Origin: Paenibacillus sp. NFR01
GTDB taxonomy: Bacteria; Bacillota; Bacilli; Paenibacillales; Paenibacillaceae
Assembly: GCF_900111565.1 (NCBI RefSeq)
Contig: NZ_FOIK01000007.1
Coordinates: forward strand, 147,937-211,936
Direction: 5' to 3'
Length of the DNA: 64,000 bases
Below, one piece after another: positions 17,448 to 26,979 of the stretch. The position numbers and the translations under genes are program-made. The first letter of the stretch is position 1; every line of letters begins with the position of its first letter. Below the pieces are notes generated by a model that saw nothing but the letters and a program-made list of their open reading frames with translations, did not search any database and was not told the DNA's origin.

Positions 17448-19079
17448 TTATGATTTGCGTTTGCTCCTTTGAGGCTTAAACAACACCGGCCGGCGCTTCA
17501 TCAGCATCAGCGGGGCCCGGAGAAACAAGTCCTTCCAATTGCTGAGCCGAAACGGCGAAATGGGCGTCAGAAAAGGCATGCCAAAGCTCCTCAGCTTGGT
17601 CAGGTGGCTGCAGATGAGCAGAAAAAACAAGATGGTTCCGAACATCCCGAGGAACGCGGCGAACAGCATGCCGACGAAACGCAGCATGCGCAGGGTGATT
17701 CCTGCGCTATAGGTCGGAATCGAGAAGGAAGAGATGGCCGTAACGGCAACAACGATGACCAGAAATGGACTGACGATCCCCGCCTGCACCGCCGCGTCGC
17801 CGATGATCAGGCCCCCGACGATGCCCATCGCCGGACCGATCGGCTGCGGCAGCCGGATGCCGGCTTCGCGCAATATTTCGATGGATACTTCCAGAATCAG
17901 CACTTCGATCACCGAGGGGAAGGGAACGCCCTGCCGGGTCTTGATAATCGAAAGCGCCAGCTCGGTTGGGATCAGGCCGGGATGAAACGAGATAAACGAA
18001 ATATAAAGCGAGGGGGCCAGCAGCGCGAGAAAGGCAGCCCCGAAGCGCAGCAGCCGCAGCAGCGAGCCGGGCAGCCAGCGTTCGTAATAATCCTCCGGCG
18101 ATTGCAGCAGCATGCTGAACGTCGCCGGGACAATCAGGGCGAACGGCGTGCCGTCAAGCAGGATGGCGACCCGACCTTCCAGCAGGGCGGCAATGACGCG
18201 GTCCGGCCGTTCGGTATTCTGAACCTGCTGGAACGGGCTCAAGTAGTTGTCTTCAATGAACTGTTCGACATACCCGCTTTCGGCAATGAAATCCATATCG
18301 ATGTCGCCGATCCGGTTCTGTACTTCGTGGAGCAAGTCCGGATTGACGATATCATTCATGTAAGCAATCGCTAAATCCTTGGATAGGCGGGTGCCGACGC
18401 GGCAATGTTTAATCTCCAGCTGCTCGCTGAAGCCCTGGCGCCGCAGCATGGAGGTATTGATGCTGAGCACTTCGCTGAACCCAAGGCGGGGTCCCCGCAG
18501 CAGCGCCTCGGAAACCGGCTCCGTAATTGCCCGATTCGATCCTTCCGGAAATTCGATCAGCAGCCCGCGCGGAAAACCTTCGATTAACAATCCGACATGC
18601 CCGAACAGGACCGAGCGGCTGAACTCGGAGCAGCTGGTTGCCTCCATCAGGCTGCTGAACGGCAAGTTGGGGGCATTTAAGGAAGCCGACGACAGGGTAT
18701 CCGCGCCGGCTTCGTACATTAGAAACTCCATGATGCTCAGGTCCAGCACCCGGTTATTCTGCATGCCATTCACGCTGAACAACGCCGCCCGCGCGCCCAG
18801 CCGCTGCATAACAAACGGCCGGCAGTGCAAATCGTCATTTCCGCCGATCGCGTTTTGGATATGCCGAAAGTCGTCGTCGTAACTTCCGCTGAACAGCTCG
18901 GAGGCTTCCGGCGGCGGCGCAACCTCGGCTCTGCTGCGCGCCTGCTTCGACGTATTTCCGTTTTTTCCAAACGTGTACACAGATCGATACAGTCTGCTGA
19001 TCAGAATGGGGATGAGAAGGGCGATGAGCGCCTGCTCCCAGACGCCCCAATCCGGAATATAAGAGATGATCGTATGCAT
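17448..19079 (-). CDS. GerA-family spore germination protein
   Basis: A 543-residue A subunit of a germinant receptor. The soluble N-terminal domain (about 60-300) is followed by a membrane domain with RVAILLDGTPFALIVPATF and PTELALSIIKTRQGVPFPSVIE, both characteristic of GerA proteins. Here an extra hydrophobic segment is seen at the very N-terminus (residues about 15-32, EQALIALLIPILISRLY), which most GerA proteins lack. Recent work on the family suggests that A subunits oligomerise as ion channels. GGAGAGG lies 10 nt before the ATG. Confidence 0.93.
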   Translation of the reverse strand: MHTIISYIPDWGVWEQALIALLIPILISRLYRSVYTFGKNGNTSKQARSRAEVAPPPEASELFSGSYDDDFRHIQNAIGGNDDLHCRPFVMQRLGARAALFSVNGMQNNRVLDLSIMEFLMYEAGADTLSSASLNAPNLPFSSLMEATSCSEFSRSVLFGHVGLLIEGFPRGLLIEFPEGSNRAITEPVSEALLRGPRLGFSEVLSINTSMLRRQGFSEQLEIKHCRVGTRLSKDLAIAYMNDIVNPDLLHEVQNRIGDIDMDFIAESGYVEQFIEDNYLSPFQQVQNTERPDRVIAALLEGRVAILLDGTPFALIVPATFSMLLQSPEDYYERWLPGSLLRLLRFGAAFLALLAPSLYISFISFHPGLIPTELALSIIKTRQGVPFPSVIEVLILEVSIEILREAGIRLPQPIGPAMGIVGGLIIGDAAVQAGIVSPFLVIVVAVTAISSFSIPTYSAGITLRMLRFVGMLFAAFLGMFGTILFFLLICSHLTKLRSFGMPFLTPISPFRLSNWKDLFLRAPLMLMKRRPVLFKPQRSKRKS

Positions 19080-19165
19080 CGGCCTAAGTCCTCTCCGCTC
19101 GCGAAGTTAAATCTGGGCGTAAAAGAAGTTTCCCAACGTTTGCTTGATTTTATGTCAAAAGAATA

Positions 19166-19199
19166 GAAAAAGAGGGAAAACCTGTTCAGGTTTTCCCTC
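19166..19199 (-). terminator. Terminator of the GAF/PucR-type regulator gene
   Basis: GAGGGAAAACCTG and CAGGTTTTCCCTC form a perfect 13-bp stem with a 2-nt loop. Read on the minus strand it is followed by TTTTT. The stop codon of the regulator lies inside the hairpin. Confidence 0.9.
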
Positions 19200-21261
19200 C
19201 TGGATGCGTCTGCCGCAGGTAGCAGGCCAATTGCAGATGCAGTAGATGCTCCTGATTGCTAAAGGACATGCCCAGAAGCTCCTCGATTTTGTGAATCCGC
19301 TGATACAGCGTATTGATGTGAATGTGCAGCGCCGCCGCGGTCTGCGCCGCCGAACCGCCGCTGGCCATATAGGCGGTCAGCGTATCCTCCAGAACGGCCG
19401 CTGCGCCTTTGGCCGGGCGCAGCGGCTCGAAGATCTCGGCGATGAACGCGGCCAGATCCTCCGCCGGCTGGCGGATGAACAGCCGGTTCACGCCGATGTC
19501 GGCGTACCGCAGGGTGCCCGGCCTGCCGCGGCTTTTCTGGTACGCCAGCGCTTTATCGGCTTCCTGGTAGCTGGTATTGACCGCGTCGATTCCCGTTCGC
19601 ACCGAACCGAGGCCCCCGAACACCGCCATGCCCGCCTTCCGTTCCCAATCCGCTAAGCCGCCGGTGAATTTCCGCTCCAGCTCGCCCGGCTTGGATCCTT
19701 CAGGCGCTATAAGCAGCAGTGTGACACGCCGTTCGCTGGCGAAGGCTAGCGGAACCGCCTGCTGCCCGGCGTGGTCTTTGAGGAAAGAAATGAGCTGCAG
19801 CGAAAGAGCGCCCAGAGCCGCGGGATCGCCTGGATCGATCCACTCGAGCAGCCCCACGGCAATCCGCGAAGCGGGACCGATGCCGAATTCTCCGGATCTC
19901 TCCCAATATTCCGCGGAGTTTTTGCTCAGCCGCAAATCGTTAAAGAGCTGCTGGGTTTTCTTGAAGTACAGCTCGGCCAGCGATTGCTTGCGCATCAGCT
20001 CAAGGGCCAGGATCGAGCTTCCCTGCTCCAAAGCCACCCATTGCAGGGGCGTCAGGCGCCCTTCCGCCTGAACGAGCAAATACCCGAGGCATTGTCTTGC
20101 CGAGGCAATGGGATACAGATGCAGCTGGCCTTCACTGCCCTCGCCTTCCACGGACGTAAAATATTCCGGAGGCTGCAGTGAATGATACAGCTTTAGCAGC
20201 CGCTCCATGCTCCAGTCCCGAATCCAGTCCACGCGCTTCGGATGCCACTGCCGGTCGATGAAATCGACAAAAGCCAGCGGCAACCCGAGAATGCGTCCCA
20301 TTTCCCCGACAATGGAACTTACGCCTTTGTTCTGCAGCGAGAGCTTCATCAGCGCGGAATGGATTTCATCCCGCCGGACCAGCGTTTCATTCTGCTCGCT
20401 CAGATGCGCATACAGCTTGGCGTTGGTAATGGCGATTGACACCTGATCCGCAAAGCTTTGCAGGAGCCGCACCTCCGCTTCGCCATACAAAGGAATTTTT
20501 CCTTTTTGATAAAAAATCAGCACGCATTCGGTTTGTCCCGCAACCTTGATCGGAACCGAAAAAATGGAGCAGATATTCTCGAAGTGATAGGCATTGTGCA
20601 AGTAGCCCTGATTCTCCTTGGACATGTTACCGACATCCTCTTCCAGCATCTGCATGCTGTTATACAGCCGGGGTTCCCCGCGCACAAACGTTTTGCCGAT
20701 AATGCCTTCGCCCGGCTTCATCCGCATCTTCAGCATGTCTTTGCCCATTTCGCCGGCGCGGGCTTTAACCTTCAAGGCTCCGATGGCCGGATCGTAGCTC
20801 CACAATACGCCGATGCTATCGTAAGGAATGACGTCCAGCGCGCTGGCCAGAATACGTTCCAGCAGTTCGTCCAAATCCAGCAGCTGGGTCACATCGCGAA
20901 AGCTGTTCATCATCGTATTGAGCGCCTGCTCGTGTCTGGCTGCCATAAAATCGGAATAATAGGGGTACAGCAAGGAGACGAGCGCATTCATTGCATCGGT
21001 GGAGACATGCCGTTCCCCGGCAACGCGAACCACAATGCAGACATTGCTACTGTATGGAAGGTAAAATGACATAAATCCATCCGCTTCCAGCCGGGCTTGC
21101 GGAGCACGCAGCGGCAGTCCGGCCGTGAGGACAGGAGGTTGTGCCAGAGCGCTTCCCGCCTGATAAACCAGCGTCCATTCGTTCCAATCCCGGCTGATCC
21201 ACACCGTGAAATCCCCGGTTTCCAGTTGCTCATTCAACATCTTCTCGAAAAAGGCTTGCAT
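19186..21261 (-). CDS. GAF-domain transcriptional regulator with PucR-type C-terminal HTH
   Basis: A 691-residue regulator. A GAF sensor domain lies at about 110-285 (LDELLERILASALDVIPYDSIGVLW, PGEGIIGKTFVRGEPRLYNS). A GGDEF-like regulatory segment lies near 465-590, and the C-terminal 60 residues carry the PucR/CdaR-type helix-turn-helix (SAAQTAAALHIHINTLYQRIHKIEELLG). The ATG at 21261 has GAGGTGG 5 nt upstream. A TTG 18 nt earlier is less likely. It is divergent from the MFS/amidohydrolase/serine dehydratase operon and is the obvious candidate for its control. Confidence 0.88.
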   Translation of the reverse strand: MQAFFEKMLNEQLETGDFTVWISRDWNEWTLVYQAGSALAQPPVLTAGLPLRAPQARLEADGFMSFYLPYSSNVCIVVRVAGERHVSTDAMNALVSLLYPYYSDFMAARHEQALNTMMNSFRDVTQLLDLDELLERILASALDVIPYDSIGVLWSYDPAIGALKVKARAGEMGKDMLKMRMKPGEGIIGKTFVRGEPRLYNSMQMLEEDVGNMSKENQGYLHNAYHFENICSIFSVPIKVAGQTECVLIFYQKGKIPLYGEAEVRLLQSFADQVSIAITNAKLYAHLSEQNETLVRRDEIHSALMKLSLQNKGVSSIVGEMGRILGLPLAFVDFIDRQWHPKRVDWIRDWSMERLLKLYHSLQPPEYFTSVEGEGSEGQLHLYPIASARQCLGYLLVQAEGRLTPLQWVALEQGSSILALELMRKQSLAELYFKKTQQLFNDLRLSKNSAEYWERSGEFGIGPASRIAVGLLEWIDPGDPAALGALSLQLISFLKDHAGQQAVPLAFASERRVTLLLIAPEGSKPGELERKFTGGLADWERKAGMAVFGGLGSVRTGIDAVNTSYQEADKALAYQKSRGRPGTLRYADIGVNRLFIRQPAEDLAAFIAEIFEPLRPAKGAAAVLEDTLTAYMASGGSAAQTAAALHIHINTLYQRIHKIEELLGMSFSNQEHLLHLQLACYLRQTHPGGKT

Positions 21262-21288
21262 GCCGCCCACCTCTGTCAATGTAGGTTT

Positions 21289-21316
21289 TTATATCATATT
21301 ATTCTTTATTATATAA
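21289..21316. promoter_or_regulatory. Inverted repeat in the divergent regulator/transporter region
   Basis: TTATATCATA (21289-21298) and TATTATATAA (21307-21316) are inverted copies with one mismatch and an 8-nt spacer. Its position between the two divergent genes makes it a candidate operator. The region is very AT-rich, so chance is possible. Confidence 0.35.
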
Positions 21317-21325
21317 GGACCTCCA

Positions 21326-21354
21326 TTGTAAAGCTACGCCTGATCCTGTAAATT
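21326..21354 (+). promoter_or_regulatory. Probable sigma-A promoter of the MFS/amidohydrolase/sda operon
   Basis: TTGTAA (21326-21331) and TAAATT (21349-21354) are separated by 17 nt and end about 48 nt before the MFS start. Confidence 0.5.
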
Positions 21355-21402
21355 TTAGATAACCAATCAACAAAAATAACACCATATGAGAAAGAAGGTA
21401 AC

Positions 21403-22641
21403 ATGATGTCGAACGTGATCCACAGCAAAACCTTTAAGTATGTCGTATTGGCCCTGTTGTTTCTCGGCTGGAGCCTCGGTAACCTGGACCGCTTCGTCAT
21501 CAATTATGCCGTCGTCAGCATTTCCGGCGATTTGGGGCTGAGCGCTTCCTCGCAGGGGATTATTCTCAGCAGCTTTTTTCTCGGGTACGCCATTATGCAG
21601 ATTCCCGGCGGCGCATTGGCGGACCGCTTCGGTTACCGCAAAGTCATTTTGTTCTCGTTATTTTCCTGGTCCGTATTCACCATGATAACCGGCTCCGCCT
21701 GGTCGCTGCTTTCGCTGGTGCTTGTCCGGTTCCTGTTCGGTCTGGGTGAAGGCGGATTTTTCCCTTCCGGCTCCAAAGCGATTGCCGTCAACTTCCCCGT
21801 CAACCAGCGCAGCACCGCGATGTCCGTCATGCTGGCATCCGGAGGCATTATGGGGGTCGTTACGCCGCTGATTTCCGGCTTCGCGCTCGAATCGGTCGGC
21901 TGGCGGATGCTGTTCCACATCTTCGGCGTGATCGGGATCGTGATTACCGTCCTGATGTTCTTTTTCCTGAAGGAACCTGCCCGTACTTTCGAAAAACCAA
22001 TCCCCGAAGCCGCTCCGAAGAAAAATGCCTCATTGAAAACGGTACTGAAAAGCCCGGTCATCTGGGGCTTGTTCCTCAGCTACTTCAGCATTTACGCCGT
22101 CAACTGGGGCTTGACCTCTTGGATGCCGACGTACATGGTCAATGTGCGCGGGCTTAATCTAAAAGAGATGGGGATGCTGGCAGCCATTCCGGGACTCATC
22201 GGCATCATCACCATGCTGCTGGGTGGGTATGTCATGGACCGCATTCCTGCGGGCAAGGACCGGGTCATCTCAGCCATTTTCGGACTCTTGGTCGCAGCCG
22301 GCTTGTACTTGATGAGCACGGCAGGCAGTATCGCGCTTTTTGTAGCCTATGAGACGCTGGTCCGGATATCGGCGGGCTTTGTATCTACGCTGATTATCTC
22401 CAAATCGGTCAAATCGATGCCGGAATCGGTTGCGGCAAGTGCCAGCGGATTCGTCAACACGGGCGCCCAGCTTGCCGGCTTCCTGACGCCGATGCTGATC
22501 GGATTTCTGGTCGATGCTTCCGGCGGTTCCTACACGTCGGCATTTACGATGCTGATCGCCTTTGCCGTGATCTGTTCCGCTTCGCTGCTGCTGGCACGCC
22601 GTACTCCGTCCGATCTGCCAGCAGAGCCGCAAACGGTCTGA
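21403..22641 (+). CDS. MFS transporter, anion:cation symporter (ACS) type
   Basis: A 412-residue, 12-helix major facilitator. The start of helix 1 (FLGWSLGNLDRFVINYA), the loop 2-3 motif GGALADRFGYRKV, and the helix 4 motif FLFGLGEGGFFPSGSKAIAVNFP are typical of the ACS family, which imports organic anions such as hexuronates, phthalates and N-acylated compounds. It is the first gene of an operon with an M20 amidohydrolase and serine dehydratase, so it probably imports the hydrolase substrate. GAAGG precedes tandem ATGs at 21403 and 21406. Confidence 0.92.
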   Translation: MMSNVIHSKTFKYVVLALLFLGWSLGNLDRFVINYAVVSISGDLGLSASSQGIILSSFFLGYAIMQIPGGALADRFGYRKVILFSLFSWSVFTMITGSAWSLLSLVLVRFLFGLGEGGFFPSGSKAIAVNFPVNQRSTAMSVMLASGGIMGVVTPLISGFALESVGWRMLFHIFGVIGIVITVLMFFFLKEPARTFEKPIPEAAPKKNASLKTVLKSPVIWGLFLSYFSIYAVNWGLTSWMPTYMVNVRGLNLKEMGMLAAIPGLIGIITMLLGGYVMDRIPAGKDRVISAIFGLLVAAGLYLMSTAGSIALFVAYETLVRISAGFVSTLIISKSVKSMPESVAASASGFVNTGAQLAGFLTPMLIGFLVDASGGSYTSAFTMLIAFAVICSASLLLARRTPSDLPAEPQTV

Positions 22642-22698
22642 CTCCCCATCCCGGGATGCAGCGCTTAATATACTCTATGAATACGAGGTGTTCCATAT

Positions 22699-24162
22699 AT
22701 GAATATGACATTGGATTTGACGCGTTATGTTGCCGAAGTGATCGAGTCGAAAAAAGATACCTTCATCTCCGCCAGCGACCGGATCTGGGAATTTGCGGAG
22801 ACTCGCTTCGACGAAGTTCAGTCGGCGGAAGCGCTGATTGAGGTGCTGGAGACCGAAGGCTTCCGCGTCGAGAAAGGCGTGGCCGGCCTGGAGACTGGCT
22901 TCATCGGCTCCTACCGTGCCGGAAACGGCGGCCCGGTTATTGCGCTGCTGGGCGAATATGACGCATTGGCCGATCTGAGCCAGGAAGCCGGGCTGAGCGA
23001 ATACCGGCCGGTGCAGCCGCGCGGCAACGGCCATGGCTGCGGCCATAATCTGCTCGGCGTCGGGGCGCTTGCCGCCGCGGTGGCAGTCAAGGATTATATG
23101 GCCGCCCATCCGGAGACCGCCGGGGAAGTGCGTTTCTACGGCTGTCCGGCCGAAGAGAGTGGCTACGGCAAAACGTATCTGGCCCGCGAAGGCTATTTCA
23201 AGGATGTGGATGCGGCCTTTTCCTGGCATCCGCATGCAATGAACGCCGTGATGCACGGCAGCTCGAACGCGGTCATTCACGCCACGTTCAACTTTAAGGG
23301 CATCAGCGCCCACGCCGCCGCCGCGCCGCATCTGGGCCGCAGCGCGCTGGACGCCGTGGAGCTGATGAACATCGGCGCCAACTATATGCGCGAGCATATG
23401 ATTGACCAGGCCCGCCTGCATTACGCCATCACCAATTCGGGCGGCTTTGCCCCGAATGTCGTGCAGGCCGAAGCAGAGGTAACTTATCTCGTGCGGGCGC
23501 CAAAAACGGCGCAGGTCCGCGAGCTGTTCACGCGGCTGGTCAAAGTGGCCGAAGGAGCCGCGCTGATGAGCGGCACGCAAATGGAGTACCGTTACGAAGG
23601 CGCCTGCGCCAACCTGATTCCCAACAGCACACTGGAGCGTGTGCTGCATAAGCATCTAAGCGCGCTGGGAGCGCCGGAGTACAGCGCGGAAGAATACGCA
23701 TTTGCCAAAGCGATCTATGAAACGCTGCCGGAGAGCAACAAGCAGGAAGCGGCGGCAATGGTCGGACCCAAGCTGGCGCCGCTGCTGGCCGAACATCCGC
23801 TGACCGGCTTTATTGTTCCTTTCTCCGACGACAAGGAAATGTTTATGGGCGGTTCGACCGATGTGGCAGATGTAAGCTGGAATGTTCCTACCGCGCAATG
23901 CGGGGCCACAACCATGGCCTTCGGGACGCCGCTTCATGCCTGGCAGACGGTAGCCCAGGGCAAATCCTCTTATGCCCACAAGGGGATGCTGCTTGCGGCC
24001 AAAGCGATGGCGGCGGCGGCCATCGAAACGCTGCTTGAGCCGGAGCTGGCGAAGCGGGCGCAAGCCGAACTAAGGGAGCGGCTGGGCGGCGAAGCATATG
24101 ATTGCCTTGTGCCTGCCGATGTACAGCCGCCGAAGCAAGGAGCGGGAACCCTTGCGGTTTAA
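22699..24162 (+). CDS. M20-family amidohydrolase (AbgB-like)
   Basis: A 487-residue zinc hydrolase resembling the p-aminobenzoyl-glutamate hydrolase subunit AbgB. Metal-site motifs are GNGHGCGHNLLG (about residues 112-123) and CPAEESGYGK, followed by the dimerisation lid region (ISAHAAAAPHLGRSALDAVELMN) and STDVADVSWNVPTAQ. The family cleaves amide bonds of N-acyl or N-aroyl amino acids. It lies between the transporter and the serine dehydratase subunits, which suggests a substrate that releases L-serine. The 3' end overlaps sdaAB by 11 nt. Confidence 0.92.
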   Translation: MNMTLDLTRYVAEVIESKKDTFISASDRIWEFAETRFDEVQSAEALIEVLETEGFRVEKGVAGLETGFIGSYRAGNGGPVIALLGEYDALADLSQEAGLSEYRPVQPRGNGHGCGHNLLGVGALAAAVAVKDYMAAHPETAGEVRFYGCPAEESGYGKTYLAREGYFKDVDAAFSWHPHAMNAVMHGSSNAVIHATFNFKGISAHAAAAPHLGRSALDAVELMNIGANYMREHMIDQARLHYAITNSGGFAPNVVQAEAEVTYLVRAPKTAQVRELFTRLVKVAEGAALMSGTQMEYRYEGACANLIPNSTLERVLHKHLSALGAPEYSAEEYAFAKAIYETLPESNKQEAAAMVGPKLAPLLAEHPLTGFIVPFSDDKEMFMGGSTDVADVSWNVPTAQCGATTMAFGTPLHAWQTVAQGKSSYAHKGMLLAAKAMAAAAIETLLEPELAKRAQAELRERLGGEAYDCLVPADVQPPKQGAGTLAV

Positions 24163-24820
24163 GGATGTGTTTTCGATCATCGGCCCGGCCATGGTAGGGC
24201 CGTCCAGCTCGCATACGGCGGGCGCCGCCCGGATCGGGCGGGTTGCCCGGCTGCTCTTCGGGGACTGCCCGGCCCGGGCCGATATCCTGCTCTATGGCTC
24301 CTTCGCCGCTACGTACCGGGGGCATGGCACGGATACGGCGCTGGTGGGCGGCCTGCTTGACATGACCACCGACGATCCCCGGTTGCCGGAGGCGCTGGCC
24401 TATGCCGAAAACGCGGGGATGGCCGTCTCCATCGCGCCGGGCAAGGGGCTGTATCCTCATCCCAATACGGCCGAGCTGTATTTGTCCGATGCGGCCGGTA
24501 ACCGCAAGCTCCAGCTGACCGGTACCTCGATCGGCGGCGGCAACGTCGAGATCGTGAAGATCAACGGCTTCAGCATGAAGCTATCGGCAGCCTATCCGAC
24601 GCTGACGATCCGCCACCGGGACGAGACCGGGATCATTGCCATCGTCACCGGCCTGCTCGGCGGCGAAGGCATCAACATCGCCCACATGACGGTGGACCGC
24701 CGCTCGCGGCGCGGCGAAGCGATGATGGTGCTGGAATGCGACGGCATTCCCGCAGAGGACGTACTGCAAGCCATATCCGCTTTGCCGGCGGTCGAAGAGC
24801 TTCGTTTACTGGCGATATGA
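24152..24820 (+). CDS. sdaAB: L-serine dehydratase, iron-sulfur-dependent, beta subunit
   Basis: A 222-residue subunit of the two-component, Fe-S-dependent L-serine ammonia-lyase (serine to pyruvate plus ammonia). The start is a TTG preceded by AAGGAG at 9 nt, giving the usual MRFKDVFSIIGPAMVGPSSSHTAG opening in two parts. A C-terminal ACT domain is visible (TIRHRDETGIIAIVTGLLGG, INIAHMTVDR), a regulatory or serine-sensing module in this family. It overlaps the amidohydrolase by 11 nt and is followed 45 nt later by the alpha subunit. Confidence 0.95.
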   Translation: MRFKDVFSIIGPAMVGPSSSHTAGAARIGRVARLLFGDCPARADILLYGSFAATYRGHGTDTALVGGLLDMTTDDPRLPEALAYAENAGMAVSIAPGKGLYPHPNTAELYLSDAAGNRKLQLTGTSIGGGNVEIVKINGFSMKLSAAYPTLTIRHRDETGIIAIVTGLLGGEGINIAHMTVDRRSRRGEAMMVLECDGIPAEDVLQAISALPAVEELRLLAI

Positions 24821-24865
24821 GGCTTATATCTCTGATTCCATCTTGCGCGATAAAGGAGCATCAGC

Positions 24866-25744
24866 ATGAACTTCCGAACACTTAAACAGCTATCCGAATT
24901 GGCGGGAGACCGAGGTTGTTCGCTGGGGCAGCTTATGCTCGACGAACAATGCCTGGAATCCGGAGAAGACAGGGAGGCCGTCTATGGACAGATGCACGAG
25001 TATTATCAGATCATGAAAGAAGCCGTACGGCAGGGCGTGAGCACCGGCGCCGTCTCGAAAAGCGGCCTGACCGGCGGCGACGCCCGCCGGATGCATGGCT
25101 ACCGCGCGGCGGATGAGCCGCTGCTCGGCGAGCATGCCGCGCTTGCGATGACTTATGCCCTCGCCGTGTCCGAGGTCAACGCCTCGATGGGCCGGATCAT
25201 TGCCACGCCGACAGCAGGCTCCTGCGGCATCATCCCCGGCGTGCTGATCAGCTGCCAGGAGCGCTTCGGCTGGAACGATGAGCGGATGGTGTACGGCTTG
25301 TTCGCTTCCGGTGCGATCGGGTATGTGATCGCCAACAACTCCTTTATCTCCGGCGCGGAAGGCGGCTGTCAGGCCGAAGTCGGCTCGGCAATCGGCATGG
25401 CCGCCGGGGCGCTAGTCGATATCCGCGGCGGCACGCCGGCGCAGGCCATCCATGCGGTCGGCCTGGCGCTGAAGAATACGCTGGGCCTGATCTGCGATCC
25501 CGTGGCCGGCCTGGTGGAGATTCCCTGCATCGTCCGCAACGGCTTCGGGGCCATCACCGCGCTGGGCGCCGCCGACATGGCGCTGGCCGGCGTCCGCAGT
25601 GTGATTCCGTCCGACGAAGTGGTGCAGGTGATGCTGGAGGTCGGCTCCGCCATGCCGGAATCGCTGCGCGAGACGGCGGGCGGCGGGCTGGCCCAGACGC
25701 CGACCGGCCGCCGGATTACCCGTGAGCTGCAAGAGAACTCCTGA
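24866..25744 (+). CDS. sdaAA: L-serine dehydratase, iron-sulfur-dependent, alpha subunit
   Basis: A 292-residue catalytic subunit. Three conserved cysteines expected to bind the 4Fe-4S cluster are C168 (GAEGGCQAEVG), C210 (GLICDPVAGL) and C221 (VEIPCIVRNG). SKSGLTGGDA, TPTAGSCGIIPG and ANNSFISGAEGG are conserved elements of the active site. GGAG lies upstream of the ATG. It is the last gene of the operon, followed by a strong terminator. Confidence 0.96.
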   Translation: MNFRTLKQLSELAGDRGCSLGQLMLDEQCLESGEDREAVYGQMHEYYQIMKEAVRQGVSTGAVSKSGLTGGDARRMHGYRAADEPLLGEHAALAMTYALAVSEVNASMGRIIATPTAGSCGIIPGVLISCQERFGWNDERMVYGLFASGAIGYVIANNSFISGAEGGCQAEVGSAIGMAAGALVDIRGGTPAQAIHAVGLALKNTLGLICDPVAGLVEIPCIVRNGFGAITALGAADMALAGVRSVIPSDEVVQVMLEVGSAMPESLRETAGGGLAQTPTGRRITRELQENS

Positions 25745-25761
25745 GCAAGCCGCAAGCAGAT

Positions 25762-25803
25762 AGCCCGTGACCCATCCGGCATTGCCGGGGGCACGGGCTT
25801 TTA
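25762..25803 (+). terminator. Intrinsic terminator of the sda operon
   Basis: AGCCCGTG pairs with CACGGGCT and an inner CCGGC pairs with GCCGG, followed by TTTT. Confidence 0.85.
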
Positions 25804-25834
25804 GGCGGAATAGAGTAGGCCTTGCTGCCGGATT

Positions 25835-26833
25835 CTAGTTATAGTTGGGGAAGGGGGTCTCTTCCAGAATACGCTGCCTCCAGAGGCGATAATGCTCCGG
25901 ATCGCTCTGGGCGAGTCCTTCGGCAAAGACGACAAACAGCAGAATTCGCCGGTATTGGAGAAAAAGCGGAATTTGCGCAAGCCAGAAGTCGTCCAGCGGA
26001 TTGGCGCTCAAATAGCCCTCGATGAATGACCGGTAGAGCTGGCGCAGTCGGCCGGGATCCTGCGGCGTTCCTTCGATTTGACCGGCAGAGGCATACGTGA
26101 GGATGCTGTATACGGCAACGGCCAGGTCGCAGGCGAACCAATGCAGGTTCGAAACGTCAAAGTCCAGGACCGTCACCGTGCCCTGGTTGGCGAGCAGGTT
26201 CTCGATATGCAGGTCGTTGTGCGTAAACCCGAACCCGCCTCGCTCCAGCGGCAGCCGGTCCAGCTTGTCTTTCAGCCTGCGCCAGCTTTCCTTGACGGCT
26301 TCATCCTTGCACCATTCATGGAAGCCGTGCCATTCCTTTTCCCAGTGCAGAATGCCGTGCTCCTGATCTCCGGGAATTTCGCGCCAGACGGGGTATTCCT
26401 GCGCCGCCGCATGCATTTGCCCCATAACTTCGCCCCAGCGGGCAAACAGCGCTTCATGCTCGGCAACCGGCCTTTCGAAGAGATGCACGCCGTCCCGCTT
26501 GATGTAGCCGTAGGCGGCATAGATCCGCTCTTCCTCCTGTTCCTTCACAAAAAGCCGTCCGTCCGCCGCGGGCTCTGGATGCACGATTCCGATGCCGCGT
26601 TCCCCGAGAAAACGGATGAATTGCAGTCGGGCTTCAAGGGCGCTTAAGGATTCCTGCGCCTGCCCGGCAGGCAGCTCCATGATTTTCAGGATATGAGTCC
26701 GCCCGTCACGGGAATATTCGTAGAGAATCCCGTCCGACCAGTCGTGTCCGCCCCGGAAGTAGGATAAGTCCGCATGCTCCGCATCGTAAGCCTTGGCCAT
26801 TTGCTTCAATAAATTGTCCGGTATTTTTTTCAT
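25835..26833 (-). CDS. Aminoglycoside phosphotransferase-family kinase
   Basis: A 332-residue protein with the APH/choline-kinase fold. The ATP-site lysine is in THILKIMELP, and the catalytic Brenner-type motif is FTHNDLHIENLL followed by the metal-binding VTVLDFDVSN. The substrate may be a small molecule or a spore-coat component, since Bacillaceae CotS-like kinases share this architecture. Nothing shows antibiotic resistance. ATG 26833 follows GGAGG by 8 nt and is preferred over an upstream in-frame codon. The 200 nt to the blaI-like gene hold only promoter-type sequence. Confidence 0.87.
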   Translation of the reverse strand: MKKIPDNLLKQMAKAYDAEHADLSYFRGGHDWSDGILYEYSRDGRTHILKIMELPAGQAQESLSALEARLQFIRFLGERGIGIVHPEPAADGRLFVKEQEEERIYAAYGYIKRDGVHLFERPVAEHEALFARWGEVMGQMHAAAQEYPVWREIPGDQEHGILHWEKEWHGFHEWCKDEAVKESWRRLKDKLDRLPLERGGFGFTHNDLHIENLLANQGTVTVLDFDVSNLHWFACDLAVAVYSILTYASAGQIEGTPQDPGRLRQLYRSFIEGYLSANPLDDFWLAQIPLFLQYRRILLFVVFAEGLAQSDPEHYRLWRQRILEETPFPNYN

Positions 26834-26979
26834 TCTGCAGTCCTCCGAATCGTTGGCTTGCACACCTGGGTCTGCGTTGTCCGTGGCTGCGTGGTCTGCA
26901 GTGTGGTCATTACATTATGACGGAACCTGCGCAGACGGGGCGGTGATATATATTGCCGGACCATACTTTTTCAGGAAAA

